Below are positions 34,750-46,654 of a stretch of 64,000 bases of DNA, in pieces. The position numbers and the translations under genes are program-made. The notes under the pieces were generated by a model. That model was not told the origin of the DNA. It saw only the letters and a program-made list of their open reading frames with translations, and made no database searches. Source of the stretch: Cristatella mucedo (lineage: Eukaryota > Bryozoa > Phylactolaemata > Cristatellidae). Every line of letters begins with the position of its first letter. Within the stretch, counting starts at the first letter, position 1. The stretch is from contig WPIO01000175.1 in NCBI GenBank assembly GCA_009760855.2, positions 553,830 through 617,829 of the forward strand, in the 5' to 3' direction.

Positions 34750-35932
34750 TCATAAGCAGTTCCTCTCAGCATTCCACCAGTCAGATACGCGCACTTGTTT
34801 CTTGGGTCTCCTGGTGGCAAGCTCACACAGCTTGCAAATGGAAGAGCGATCGTGCATCGGATAGTTGTGTCTCCAATTGGGTTCATTAACTTTGTAAGTA
34901 GAACGCCATTCATGGTACTTCAACAATGCCTCAGGTGAGCTGGCTAGCATCTTTAGGTGAGCAGCTAATTCTTGCGGTCCTGCAAAGTCGTCGGTATGGA
35001 CAAACGAGTTTGGAGGGGCTAAAGCTTGGTACTGCCGTTTCGTTAAGCCTCGCACGATTGGTACGTTGTCATATTTCAATGAGTCGAAGAACTTTTCCGT
35101 TATGTAGTGATCACAGTGACTGTTCTCAAATGCAAGGTAAAACCTGTACTGTTGTCGGTTTTTTTGCATGCATGAAGAGTTTTTTCCAGAGCAGCCATCA
35201 GAAAGTCCGGTGCAGGGCCCATATATCGTGACGTCAATGAGCTTTGCAAGTTCGAGCGCGTATTCAAATCTCGATCGTGCACCTTCAGTTGAATTACAAT
35301 TACTGACGTATCAAAGAACGTTTTTCGTGTATTGTTGCAAAATAGAGATTGCTGACTTTGTTGAAGCGGAGTTTAATAAAGAGAAGCCTCCATACGGTCT
35401 GAAAATATCAGCATCCGACTTCTATGAGTAAGTGTAATTGACGACGTCATCTAGTGGCAGCAAAAATTCGTGCCGTGTCCTCGATGGGGCTTCGTGTTGA
35501 AAAAACACAAAGGCGTTGGTCGTTGACACGGAGTGTATATTTCCTAAAATTGGGTTCATTCCCGTCGGTACAGTCAATTCCATTGGCACGGTTCCAGCAA
35601 CACTCCAATTTAAAGGGCCCATGGAAAACGATCAAGCTGGCCTGATTGGCACAGCAAGGGTCGTCTGTAATAAGGCATTTTTTGTATGCACATTTGTTTT
35701 TGCGGACTGGGTTTGCCATATTGCGGCCAAAATACCACAAGCTATCTCCGCCAAATCGGGCTGGTGTTAAAAAATATATAAGTTTGTGTGGTCCCGCCTT
35801 GTAATTTTGCAGTTGTGTCGATGCATCAGGTCCTGTTATCGTTAAAGGCATATCCAGGAAGGTATAGCTGGTTAGTGTCACGAAGAACAGAAAAGTCATC
35901 AGGAGATTTGAAAGCAGCCACCACCAAGACAT
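34750..35932 (-). pseudogene. Alpha-fucosyltransferase-like gene (GT10), disrupted
   Basis: The minus strand reads as a Golgi type II glycosyltransferase. It has Met-Ser-Trp-Trp-Trp, a hydrophobic anchor (residues about 6-26), a stem, and a catalytic domain that would transfer fucose from GDP-fucose to glycans. Family marks are ASLIVFHG, FVFFQHEAPS, DADIFRPYGGF, and C-terminally FYLAFENSHCDHYITEKFF, VPIVRGL, APPNSFVHTDDF and YHEWR. Total length about 394 codons fits GT10. Three lesions are visible: an extra C at 35512-35513 shifting the frame before FVFFQHEAP; TAG at 35422-35424 where relatives have Tyr or similar; and TGA at 35311-35313 just before YVSNC, where relatives carry Trp. The copy has no intron at the site where the 57.7 kb gene has one. 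TTTTAG directly precedes GAATG, so an upstream exon is possible. No poly(A) tract follows. Sequencing error cannot be excluded, but three lesions make a pseudogene likely. Confidence 0.82.
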
Positions 35933-36314
35933 TCCTAAAATTTAAATACATTTGGAAAACATTATGAGAGGTCTTAAACTGAAAAACAAGTTGCAGTTCA
36001 CTTAAATATTTTCGTGCGACTTCACCTATTCTTAGAAATAACCGCCCTTTTGTTAAGATATTTGTAACGCATATGCTCAAACTGGATGGATGGCCGAATT
36101 AACGAAACGAAGGATGTCTTACCAGGATTGTGACTTTGCTAGTTTGGCGGAAGACATCGCACTGCATCAATGATTCTAAAGAACGTTTTTTTCTGTTTGG
36201 CCTGATTGAGTTACTTATGTACTAAAACTGAAACGTGAAAAACTGCCCGCATAATGCAAACGTACATCTGAATAAGAAGCTTTCTAATACTAATAAATTC
36301 AAGCTGGCACCATC
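35933..36314. other. Unassigned DNA upstream of the fucosyltransferase pseudogene
   Basis: This could hold its promoter or a non-coding exon. No motif is recognised. Confidence 0.3.
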
Positions 36315-36425
36315 TTAATAATAATAACAATATTAACAATACATTTATAAAAAGGCCCTCAGAGAACTCACTGTTTTTCTATGCACTTTAAAATTGCTGC
36401 AAAGGAAGCTTAGACAAATGTGTGG
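36315..36425 (-). mobile_element. L2 3'-end fragment
   Basis: AATAATAATAACAAT tail, GGCCCTCAGAGAACTCAC hairpin half and CTGCAAAGGAAGCTTAG 3' UTR piece on the minus strand. Confidence 0.7.
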
Positions 36426-36689
36426 ATTAACAGATATGTATTCAGTTTTAGAACGAGAATAAATTAATTATTTTAGGAGGAGATAGCAGTCTACATGACA
36501 GCAGAGATTTTTATTTTGTTGCTCTTTTTATTTCAATTCTAACGCCAGTACTGGTTAGCTTGCTAATTAATGTCATATCTTGGATTGTAGTTAAAATGAC
36601 CACGAGGCACAATTTTGAATGGCTTTATAAGGCTTTTAGGACTAATTTGTTTCTAACAATACACACACTGTCTGCTGTGAAAATAAGCG

Positions 36690-39600
36690 AAGAGCACTGG
36701 CTTAATTATGATCATCAGCAGCTGTTACCGCTTCGTCATCGTAAATCAAATGCATTCTTAGATATTAATGTTGTTACTAAGATTCATGAACTATGCATTA
36801 ATAAAAGCACCCATAGCCGTGGCGTTGGCCGGAACCACCAGCTCAGACGCCACTCGATTGGCAGGAACGGGGAGCTGAGTACTCGCTCGTTTGGTATTCC
36901 TAGCATTGTCTCGAACCGCTCGACACGCTTACCCACATGCCTCACTGTGAATCTCTCTAGCTTAGTGGTCATCAGGCCTGTTGTAACTCCATCAGCCAGA
37001 CTAAAGGCTTGCCTTTGGAATCCTGGCTCAATGTGCAATAAAACTCGGGTAATAAGGGACCTGATTTCTGAAAATAATCTCGACCTGCTTGCCCTAACTG
37101 AAACATGGCTAAAATTGATAAACTGCCCGACAATTAAAGACGCGACCCCATCTGGTTCTCGTTCTTTCACACACCTACATTAATCAAAACTGGAGGTGGA
37201 GTTGCTATTATCGTGCACTCAAAATTCAACTTCAGGTCATTTGCAGTACCATCGAAGCCGTCTTGTGAATCAATTTCCTTGGTCTCATCCAAAAAGAAGC
37301 TACCGATAGTGGCCGTTGTCTATCGCCCACCAGGTACCAAATCTTCCTTATTATCACATTTCTCCGATCTCATTTCGATTGTGTGTTCAAGGAATCGAGC
37401 CTTCCTCGTTATGGGTGATTTTAACGTTCACTTTTATAATTTATCTGACGCTTTCTGCACCAAATTTCGTGCATTGACTGACTCATTGTCTCGTGTGGCT
37501 CATGGGCATGGTCCTACTCACATCAAGGGTCACACACTCGACCAGATTTTCTCATGCAACTGCACTTTGTCATCACCACTTAATACCAAATCCTGCTTAT
37601 CTGACCACATGCAGGTCTCATTCAATTAACATTGTGTGCCCGCCTCCTCCTCTAAAATTACCTGTGAATCGCGAAACCTCAAGACCCTTGACATCGAGGC
37701 TGTCCTTGCGAGAATACCTGCTTCATATCTGCTGCTCAGTAGTCCCTCCGATCTGTCATCATTGGTAGATAGCTACAACACGACGCTAGCTGACACGCTC
37801 GACGAGTTTGCATCTCTGACAAAGCTCACTGTGCATCCTCGCCCAGACGGCCTATGGTTTACCACAGACATTAAACTAGCCAGGTCTACTAAGCGAAAGC
37901 TTGAAAAAGCATACAAAAGACCTGGACTGACTGTCCATCGACAGGCATATGAAGACTACTGTAGGTCGTACCAATCGATCCTAGCAAAGGCTAAGTCTAG
38001 CTTCTATAAAAACCTAGTTGGATCACAGATGCACAATCCAAAAATGCTGATGTCAACGATCAACTATCTCCTCAACCGCTCCCAGATTAGCTCCTTACCT
38101 GATGATACTTCTGATGATTGAGCCGATTGCTTCTCTCAATTGTTTGTGCAGAAGAGAGACAAGATCAGGGAATCCACCCCTGCAATGACAACATCCCCAA
38201 TAAAATGCTGTTCCCCAATTCCTGGCTGCACCTCAATGTCTAAATTTAAGCAGGTCACTACTAATCTAGTCCTGAAGTTCGTATCCCAATCGAAGTAGAC
38301 AACAAGTCCTCTGGACCCTATTCCCACTGTCCTGCTCCTATGCTGCATTGATCTGCTGCTGCCATGGATAACTAACATCATAAATATGTCATTAGCCTTA
38401 GGTAATGTCCAAGCACCTTTCAAGAAAGCTATAGTAAGGCCGCTTCTCAAGAAAGAGACACTAGAGGAAGAGTACTTGAGCAACTACCACCCAGTCTCCC
38501 TTCTACCATTCCTATCAAAGACACTGGAATAAGTTGTGGCGAACGAGCTGAACTCATATATCGAAACTTCAAATCTTGCTAGCTAAGTTCCAGTCTGGCT
38601 TTAGAGCTAATCACTCCACAGAGTCGGCATTGCTTAGTGCATACAACGACCTACTTAGGAATGCGGACATGGGTTGAGTGTCTCTGCTTGTTTCTCGATC
38701 TTTCGGCAGCTTTTCATACCGTCGATCACAAAGTTCTTCTAGAGCGCCTCTCATCTCGCCTGGGCATCACTGGCACTGCTCTGCAGTGGTTCAGGTCCAA
38801 TCTCAGTGGGAGACTCCAGAGTATTGACGTGAATGGACAAAGATCATCAGAGGTATATCTGAAATATGGAGAACCTCAGGGCTTCGTGCTAGGTCCGAAT
38901 AGTTTCACGGTTTATACTCTCTCTCTCTCTCTCTCTCTCTTGCAGATGTTATTGCCAAGCACAATCTAGGCTTTCTCTTCTGTGCGAATGACACTCAGTT
39001 GTAGCTTTGATTTGATCTCTCCCAGCCTTCGAACACCTCGAATTCTCTAAACTCAGTCGTGTATTGATGACATCCACACATGAATGGTAGCAAATTTTCT
39101 AAAGCTAAAAGATGATAAAACTAACTTACTAGTTATGGGCAAACCGAGTGTGATTCGGAGATTGGAAAGGCTGACGCTCAAAGTTGGCTCTGCCGGCATA
39201 TCTCCTGTTGAATCAGCTCGAAATTTAGGTTTCATGTTACAAAATGACCCCTCGTTAGACGACCAAATCAGCTTAACAGTCAAATCTGCCTACTTTCAGC
39301 TACTTAACATTGCTAAATTCGGGCTTGATTAGATAAGGATACCACGTCCAAGTTGGTCCATGCATTCGTGACATCCCGTCTCGACTTCTGCAACTCACTG
39401 CTCATTGGCCTACCGGCATGTGCGATCAGGCGATTGCAGCTAGTGCAAAACTCAGCAGGTAGGCTTGTCTGTCGGGAGCGTGGTAGCTGCCACGTCACAC
39501 CATTCTATCCAACCTGCATTGGCTACCAGCCAAGCAACGGATTGACTTCAAGGTTTTGTCGCTCATTTTTAGTTCACTTCATTCTCTGGCTGCAGTTTAT

Positions 39601-40060
39601 CTCTCTGATCTACTCTCCCACCAGGCCAAGTTTTGTACCACCTGCTTTTCGAATCTAACAGTCTACCAATACCTCTTGCAAACATCAAAACCTTTGGAGA
39701 CCGTGCATTTAGTTCGCATGCTCCCAAAGCCTGGAACTCCCTCCCGACTTGCTTCAGAACATCTCCTGACTTGACCACATTTAAAAAGCACTTAAAACAC
39801 ATCCATTTAGGATAGTATTTAGTGGGCCCTGTGATTCGTCCTTCATTTGCCTATGCGTGCTGACACTGTGCATTCTGCCACTAACCACATTGGCATGCTG
39901 ACCCAGTGCATGTCACCCCTAGCCATGTTTTCATGTTGTTTATCAAGCGTGATATTATTCACTATTCAATTGCATTTCCCTTTGCAGAAAATTTAAAGCG
40001 CCTTGAGAGAGATTGATTTCTCTGAGGGCGCTTTATCATGTGCATTATTAGTATTAATAT
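36690..40060 (+). mobile_element. L2-type LINE, nearly full length, inactive
   Basis: Second long L2 copy. The endonuclease is in frames 36560-37183 and 37213-37629, with TETWL, VVYRPPG, GDFNVHF, HTLDQIF (intact Asp) and SDH. A frameshift near 37155-37175 (one base lost in 'SFFHTP') splits it and a TAA at 37627 ends it. The linker frame 37636-38121 reads through 'AKSSFYKNLVGSQMHNPKM', proving the endonuclease and RT belong to one long frame. The RT is then riddled with stops (38137 onward; frames 38637-38969 and 39084-39332). A CT microsatellite (38916-38941) replaces the codons after 'FTVYT', and FYADD has become FCAND. The C-terminal part is 39353-39658. Terminal hairpin and ATT tail end at 40060. 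Confidence 0.9.
37636..38121 (+). pseudogene. L2 ORF, linker between endonuclease and RT
   Basis: The 161-codon frame corresponds to residues about 325-446 of the 2127 copy plus the start of the RT frame (AKSSFYKNLVGSQMHNPKML). It is useful because it keeps the reading frame that is broken in the 2127 copy. Sequence includes LKTLDIEAVLARI, GLWFTTDIKLARSTKRKLEK and AYEDYCRSYQSI. No known catalytic motif. It ends at a TGA at 38119-38121. Confidence 0.75.
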
Positions 40061-40479
40061 TATTAGCTTCGCCTTCCAAAACCAATCGAAAAGTAGGAAA
40101 GTGTGACGCAAACTGCAACAATTCTTGGAAATGCAATAGAACCTTAAACCTAAGCGACTTAATGTTCAGCAACTTAATGACCTTTTATCAACCAACCAAC
40201 TTATATTAAGTAAAACCTCGGAATTAAAAACAGCCGTTCATGTAGCAGCAGAAGTGCTTTAGGGCTGCCAGTTTCACTTTCGAAGAATGATAACGAATTG
40301 TCTGCTGGACGAATTAAATCGATAGTATTTGCCCTCAAGTCTGAGTTTATTTTTCGCTGTTTCCCATGGTCTTTTATATTAGGAGTGCAATATTGTGCAA
40401 CTAATATTGAAACAAATCTGCCTGTGCCGTATTTTGTTTCAGCGAGTTTATCACCGACTCCTCCCATATTTAGTTGCAT
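40061..40479. other. Unassigned DNA
   Basis: A 92-codon minus-strand frame (40201-40479) has no recognised domain. Confidence 0.3.
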
Positions 40480-40622
40480 GAGATGAAGTCTGATGGCTGC
40501 CGAATGCCTACCGAAAGCCGCTTAGGCTGTGAGTTCGCTATTCAAAACTCTACTGTGTAACACCTGTATAGTCTTTGTGGCTTTGTCGAGTTACAGATGG
40601 AGATAAATTACATTACATTACA
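40480..40622 (+). mobile_element. Family B LINE, 3' end
   Basis: GATGAAGTCTGATGGCTGCC, CCGAAAGCCGCTTAGGCTGT, CTTTGTCGAGTTACAGATGG and a TTACATTACATTACAT tail. It matches the last 140 bases of family B (45540-45690, 47000-47130). Confidence 0.8.
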
Positions 40623-40734
40623 TCTCGTAACATGCATAGAAATAAAAAGATTGCACCCATACGTCATTCTGCAGGACATCGGTGTTGTCAGACATTCCGG
40701 TGATAAAAATAGTAATGATAATACTAAAAATATG

Positions 40735-41345
40735 TTCATGTTTATGTAGTGCCCCCAGATAACAAGATTGTCTTTGTAGGCACTTTACATATACTGCAAA
40801 GGAAGGAGGGTCGAATGGTTAGTGGTTGCATGCTCAATGACAGCAAGCATAACATGGTTTCAGGTGACATGCACAGGGTCAGCATGCTTAGATAGGTTTG
40901 CAAACCTAAGGACACAAAGGATGAATAAGAAAGGATCACGTAATTCTATGGCCAACAGGTGTGTTTTTAGCTTTTGTAAATGTCGTCAAGTGGGGGGGGG
41001 GCGGTATCGTGACGTCATCCGGGAGTGGTTTTCCAGGCTTTGGGAGCGTACGACTTAAAGGCACGATCTAAAAAGGATTGGAGGTTCATTTGGGGTGCAG
41101 CTATACGATTAGATACAGAAAATCAGATGCCTCTATTCTTAGCCTGGTGGGGAGAAGATTTTACAGGTAGGCTGAAACCAAAGAATGAAGAGACGTAACA
41201 TTGAATTAGAAAACCTTAATGTCGATGCTTAGCTGGACTGAGAGCTAGTGCTGGTCAGCGAGAGTATTGTGACGTGACAGCTGTGACTCTCGCGACAGGC
41301 AAGCCTAGGTGAAGAGCGTTGTTCGAACATGCAATTGCTCCTGCC
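40735..41345 (-). mobile_element. Old L2 copy, 3' part
   Basis: The minus strand has a hairpin remnant (GTGCCCCCAGATAACAAG), the 3' UTR with CAGCATGC and AAGCATAACATGG motifs, and C-terminal ORF remnants up to the 'CNSLL..LP' equivalent. A G-run at 40992-41001 interrupts it. Confidence 0.7.
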
Positions 41346-41419
41346 AGCTAGTGTGGAGTGGCCTAAAATGGTCACGCCCTCACCTGCCCGTATGACTCAG
41401 CCACGCTTCAAGCTTTCAC

Positions 41420-41515
41420 TTAGTTGCATGAGATGAAGTCTGCTGGCTACCGGGCGCTCACCGCAAGCTTCGTCGGTTTGAAGTTTGCGACAGTAAACTC
41501 TTTGGCTCCGCCCTG
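41420..41515 (+). mobile_element. Family B LINE, short 3' remnant
   Basis: TTGCATGAGATGAAGTCTGC, TGGCTACCGGGCGCTCACCG and a following stretch match the family B 3' end, without the TTACA tail. Confidence 0.55.
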
Positions 41516-42740
41516 CTCTGTCCTTTTAGCTTGGCGGACATGCGATGATGCATTTCCGCCCCAAAACAGCGGCGGCCAGCACAATTGGGACCGTACGGCC
41601 GGCGGCGGGCTAGTGCAGTCTACAAAGCCCACTTAAAAACCGACGGATGTTATTCTGCTTAAGTCACCCAGTCTAACTTATACGATAATTTATCTCGAGC
41701 TGCTAAAGAAGGCAGAGCAGCACAAACAGTTGGTGAATTTACTTACCCCGATACGGCTCGTGAAAGCTCGAACGACAAGTGACTCGCTATGCAGATCATG
41801 CCGAGAGGCACAGATACGAAAGAGAGAAAAGCCCAAAGCGCGAACCCTGCAGGAGCAGGAAGCCTACAGAAGATGGCGTAAAATGGAATCGCCAAAGAGT
41901 GACAGAATAAAGCCGAAAGCGTAAACTTTACTACCACGCTACTATATCCACAGCTACATGCCTGCGTCCGCAGCATGTATGATGCTTGTGGAGGGGGTGA
42001 ACTCAGCCGAATGACCGATACCTAAGACAATTCAGGCCTTTTCGGCTGAGACAGGCACACGTGCGGCACCGGTGCGGCTCCGGATGCTGAAATCAAATGT
42101 ATGAGAGCCGAGATCAATAAGGGCATTGCATTACCATTGGACGTCAGAGCGATGGATTTGAAACCCGCTGCATGCGCTCTGCTACGCCGACCGCTAAAAT
42201 GAGCGACGCGGCCACAGCCCAGGAGCTCTAACTGGCAGACGCCGAGCGAGCATACTATTTTCAAGAATGGCTTTGCTCTCAGGCAAGCGACGTCGCTACG
42301 TAGTTAAAAAAATGAAGAACTGTTCCGTGAAGTCCATTAAAAAACTGGCTGCCCGACGACGATGAGGACGCGGGGCGACGCCGCCGAGTCACGCAAAAAT
42401 CTGTATGGAGCCCAGCCATTTCCGGTTCGAGCGCCGCTGCGAGCACGGCGTCGCGTGAGCACTACCAAAACTGAGCGGACTGACAACGTGTTACCATGGA
42501 GACGTCGACTCTAGAGCGATGACCGGATGCCGCCGAGGACGTGGCGCAGTCTGCTCACCCAGCCCTCGGCTCCAGCGAACCCAGAACCCGGCTCTACCGC
42601 GAGATCCCGTGCCTAGCCCTCAGCTGCCAACCCCCAGTTGGCCCGCAGCTTCCACTCAGACGACGCATGGCGTCCACTCAACCTCGGCTGGAAGTCGTCA
42701 ATCAGGCTCGCGACTGCTGAACCATCGCTTGACCGAGTCT
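41516..42740. other. Unassigned, partly CpG-rich DNA
   Basis: Positions 42280-42740 are CpG-rich. 42340-42425 (AAACTGGCTGCCCGACGACG onward) resembles 46565-46660, so it is part of a dispersed repeat. A 64-codon Lys/Arg-rich frame at 41730-41924 (+) has no recognised domain. No gene is called. Confidence 0.35.
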
Positions 42741-43319
<579 letters not shown>

Positions 43320-45400
43320 ATGTAATATATGTCCGTCAGTAACTCCACAAAGCCATAAAGACTAAGTGGGTGTTATGAAGGAGAGTTTTGTACAGTGCTC
43401 CCACAGCCAAAGCGGCTTTCGATAGGCATTCGGTGGCCAACGGATTTCATCTCAAGAAACAAAGAGAAAGTGGGAAGCATAGCCGAGTCAGGACAACAAT
43501 CGAGGTAGTGGGTAGCTTGGAAGTATGAGCTCAGGACCGCTGAAAGGGATGAGGGATAGTCTACAGCAATAACATAGTTGTCGTTGTGTAAGAATTGCGG
43601 AAGCGAGTTGTGGAAGCACAGTCTAGAACCTGCCAAGCAAAAGCTTCTGTTGCCAAAGGTCTTTAAGTTGAAGAATGGAACAGCTAATTTATCGTCCATA
43701 CAGAACCTGACAGTACAGGACCAGACCGTACAGGAACTGAGGACACGAACAGGCTTAAACTAGTGCAGCGGATCAGAAAAACAAAGAAACCTAATCATGG
43801 CGGGCCTTGTGGGTCAGCTTAAGAACTTTGCTCTGTATCCGTTGATCGACCAGTAGCCGTCCAAGCTCTTTTAGTAAAGGAGACACGTTGTCAAACCTTC
43901 GGGACTTGAAGACAGCCTTGCAGCCATATTCATAGCCAGCTGCAGTGGACTAGTTGATTTTTTTGATAGCCCAGCCGAAAGGGAGTCACAATAATCAAGC
44001 CGAGACAGAACTAAGTGCTTCTACAGCTAACCTAGCGAAATTTTGTGCAAGCCACTGTGGAAGACTGCTCCTAATATTAGATAGGGATGGAATGTGATGG
44101 CTAGCTGTAGAAGCAGTCTTCTGAATGAAGCTTTTAACATTTAGGCGGCTGTGGAAAGCGACACATAAATTTCGTGCACGTGGTGATGGTCGCACGATAG
44201 CACCACCTATAAGACGTGCAAAGCCTTTTAATCCAGCCAGACGCCTAGGATGTCCTATGACCAGCAGATTGGTTTCTATCGTCATTTGGTTAAAGAAGTT
44301 ATCCGACATCCAGGATCGACTGTCGGCAAGGCGAGCATACAGCTTATCAGTGTCTTCAGAAGATTCTGACGGTTTGAATGACAAATACAGCAGGGTATCG
44401 TCAGCCTACAAGTGATAGCCTTTTGCATGAGCCTTAATACATTTTCCCATAGGTTGAGTATAACTGAAGAACAGCAAGGGACTGCGGACGGACCATTGAG
44501 GGATTCCACAGGTGACCTGTTTCGTGTGTGACACCTGATTCCCATACGACACGGATTGAACACGGTCAGACAAGTATGATCTCAACCACGCCAATGCCTC
44601 GTCTACCAGAGTGATCGTTGTTCTCAATTGTTCAAGCAGAACGTCGTGATTAAAGCTGTTTAAGGAAGCAGATTGATCCAACAGCTCTAAGGCAGCGAAA
44701 TTTCCGTCATCGTTGCCACGTAGAATACCGTTGTTAACATGGAGGAGAGCAGTTTTCGTGGAGTGCTGCCTCTTGAACCCTGATTGAAATCTTTCTGACA
44801 TTTTTTTTTCCAATACGTTCAACCAGCTGCTTAGCAACGATTTTTCAAGAATCTTTGACAAAAAATGAAAAAGCGAAACTCGGCAATAGCCTGTAAGGAC
44901 CTCTGTATCTAATCCTGGCTTTTTAAGAATGGGACTAACGATTGCAGATTACAAAGACTTGGGTTCAACCTCTCTTTCCAAAGAAGTTTTAAAAGTTTCG
45001 GTTATGGCAGGGCCAAGATGGTCTGCCAGTGAAGATTACAGAGTTGATAGTAAAGGGTCTTCAGCAGACGAGCTCTATTTAATAGACCTCAACTAGATAG
45101 CCAAATCGCAGGCCGGAACCTCGGAAAATCTTTTAAAAAAGGTCACAGGTTGTGATTCCACAATAGCTTTACGCGGGAAGGGACTAGTGAATAAACAAAT
45201 GTGCACAATTTTGTCAGTAAAGAATGGTGACATCTTTTCGGCTAGGCCGTTAATATCTGGCAGTCAGACCTCTCAGCATTAGCTAGTAATTTTTTTGTCT
45301 TGTAATAATGTTTTGGGTCCGACTAGCCGGAATACAGTTTTCGAATGAAAAAAGAATGCTTTTCTTTTTTAAGCTTCTGGGTGTACAATTTTACGCAACA
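43320..45400 (-). mobile_element. Family B LINE, longest copy, broken
   Basis: Minus-strand frames, 5' to 3': 44406-44861 (RT: LSKILEKSLLSSWLNVL, MSERFQSGFKRQHSTKTALL, ELLDQSASLNSFNHDVLLEQL for motif A, CGIPQWSVRSPLLF for motif B), 43995-44384 (post-RT region) and 43373-43699 (KLAVPFFNLKTFGNR, PQFLHNDNYV, YFQATHYLDC). Motif A is altered and motif B has lost QGSVLGP. The tail is a decayed ATTACATT. The 5' end is truncated or unrecognisable beyond about 45400, where a plus-strand family B fragment starts. Layout is L2/CR1-like but sequence differs from the main L2. Confidence 0.8.
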
Positions 45401-45690
45401 ACAACTACTCTCCTACTGCCGACTAAGGCACATCTTTTTCAGCGGTCCTGAGCTGCTACTTCTATGCTACTCACTACCTCAACTGCTCTCCTGACTCTGC
45501 TATGCTTCCCACTTTCTCTTTGTTGCGTGAGACGAAGTCTGTTGGCTACCGAATGCGTACCGAAAGCCACTTAGGCTGTGAGTGGGCTATACAAAACTCT
45601 CCTGCGTAACACCCACTTAGTCTCTATGACTTTGTTGACTTACAGACGGAGATACATTACATTGCATTACATTACATTACAAATACACGA
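45400..45690 (+). mobile_element. Family B LINE, young 3' end
   Basis: It starts in the C-terminal ORF (ACTACTCTCCTACTGCCGAC), continues through YATHYLNCSPDSAML-like codons, and ends with CGTAACACCCACTTAGTC and a TTACATTGCATTACATTACA tail. It faces away from the minus-strand family B copy on its left. Confidence 0.85.
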
Positions 45691-45974
45691 CGGTTAGATA
45701 GCACAGAGTCAGGCGCTCTAACAGTAAGGATATTAATAATAACGCCGACATATTTTTACTGGGGAATCAGGCACCCTGGCAGTGCTAATATTAATAATAT
45801 TGTCTATAATTTTTAAAGAATGTGGAAAGAAATGCACCACTTTCCAAGAGCCTTGCAAATGCATCCAATAAAGCGTCTCAATATTGATTATTGCATGGCT
45901 TTATAATAAAAATATAATAATGCTAAGGTACCTTATACGTATCGGCTTACATTGTAATGGATTGACTAGAGATA
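45691..45974. other. Unassigned AT-rich DNA
   Basis: Nothing recognised. Confidence 0.3.
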
Positions 45975-46240
45975 CTAATAATCATACATTTATATAGCGC
46001 CCCAATAATTTAATCTCATTCTAGACCCTTCATATTTGCTGCAAAGGAAGTATGATCGAATGGTTTATAGTAGACTGCTCAATGACAACAAGCATAACGA
46101 GGATAGAGGTGACAGGCATAGGGTCAGCATGCAAATCTGGTTAGTGGCCGCATGCACAGTGTCAGCACGCACAAGCGTATTAAGGACTAATCACAGGGAC
46201 CCATTAAACGCTATTATAAATAGATGTTTCTCCTTTTTCT
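45975..46240 (-). mobile_element. L2 3'-end copy
   Basis: The minus strand has a decayed tail and hairpin (TATATAGCGCCCCAATAATT), then the 3' UTR with AGGGTCAGCATGCAAATC and AGTGTCAGCACGCACAAG, and the start of the C-terminal ORF. Confidence 0.75.
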
Positions 46241-46295
46241 CAAACGTATAATGTGAACGAATGAGAGTAAAGAACGAGGATAATCATAGAATTCC

Positions 46296-46338
46296 AATGA
46301 TTAACAGCTAATGCAATATTAATATTGCATTAATCATT
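46296..46338. other. AT-rich near-perfect palindrome
   Basis: 46309-46332 is a perfect 24-base palindrome (12-base arm TAATGCAATATT), with a further imperfect outer arm (AATGAT on the left, ATCATT on the right). Confidence 0.7.
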
Positions 46339-46612
46339 AGATTAGCCGTCTAACGTAAGATATATAGATTTGAAGGATTTTAATTTGAAGGATTTGAATG
46401 GATTTGAAATTCGTTCCACTCATTCTGATAACCGAATGCCTACAGAATTGCAAGGTAATAGCCCAGGATGAGCTCTGACCGATAGAAGCCGAGACCATAT
46501 GACTCAGGAATGCATGGATCCTGGGCAATTAATGTCTTTACGTGGTTTCAAAAAATACTAGCTTTTACGGAGTCTCTTAAGAAACTGGCTGCTCGACGAT
46601 GATGGAGCGAGG

Positions 46613-46625
46613 TCACGTGACGTCA
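46613..46625. promoter_or_regulatory. Overlapping CACGTG and TGACGTCA motifs
   Basis: TCACGTGA (46613-46620) overlaps TGACGTCA (46618-46625). These are the palindromic consensus sites of bHLH-type and CREB/ATF-type factors. A nearby gene is not known, and the site lies in a dispersed repeat shared with 42340-42425, where the motif is not conserved. Function is unproven. Confidence 0.3.
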
Positions 46626-46654
46626 CACGTATAGTCCCACGAAATCCTGTACAG

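Noticed and set aside
41730-41924. Lys/Arg-rich 64-codon frame as a small DNA-binding protein
   Set aside because: No family resemblance or context; short charged frames are expected by chance in this composition.
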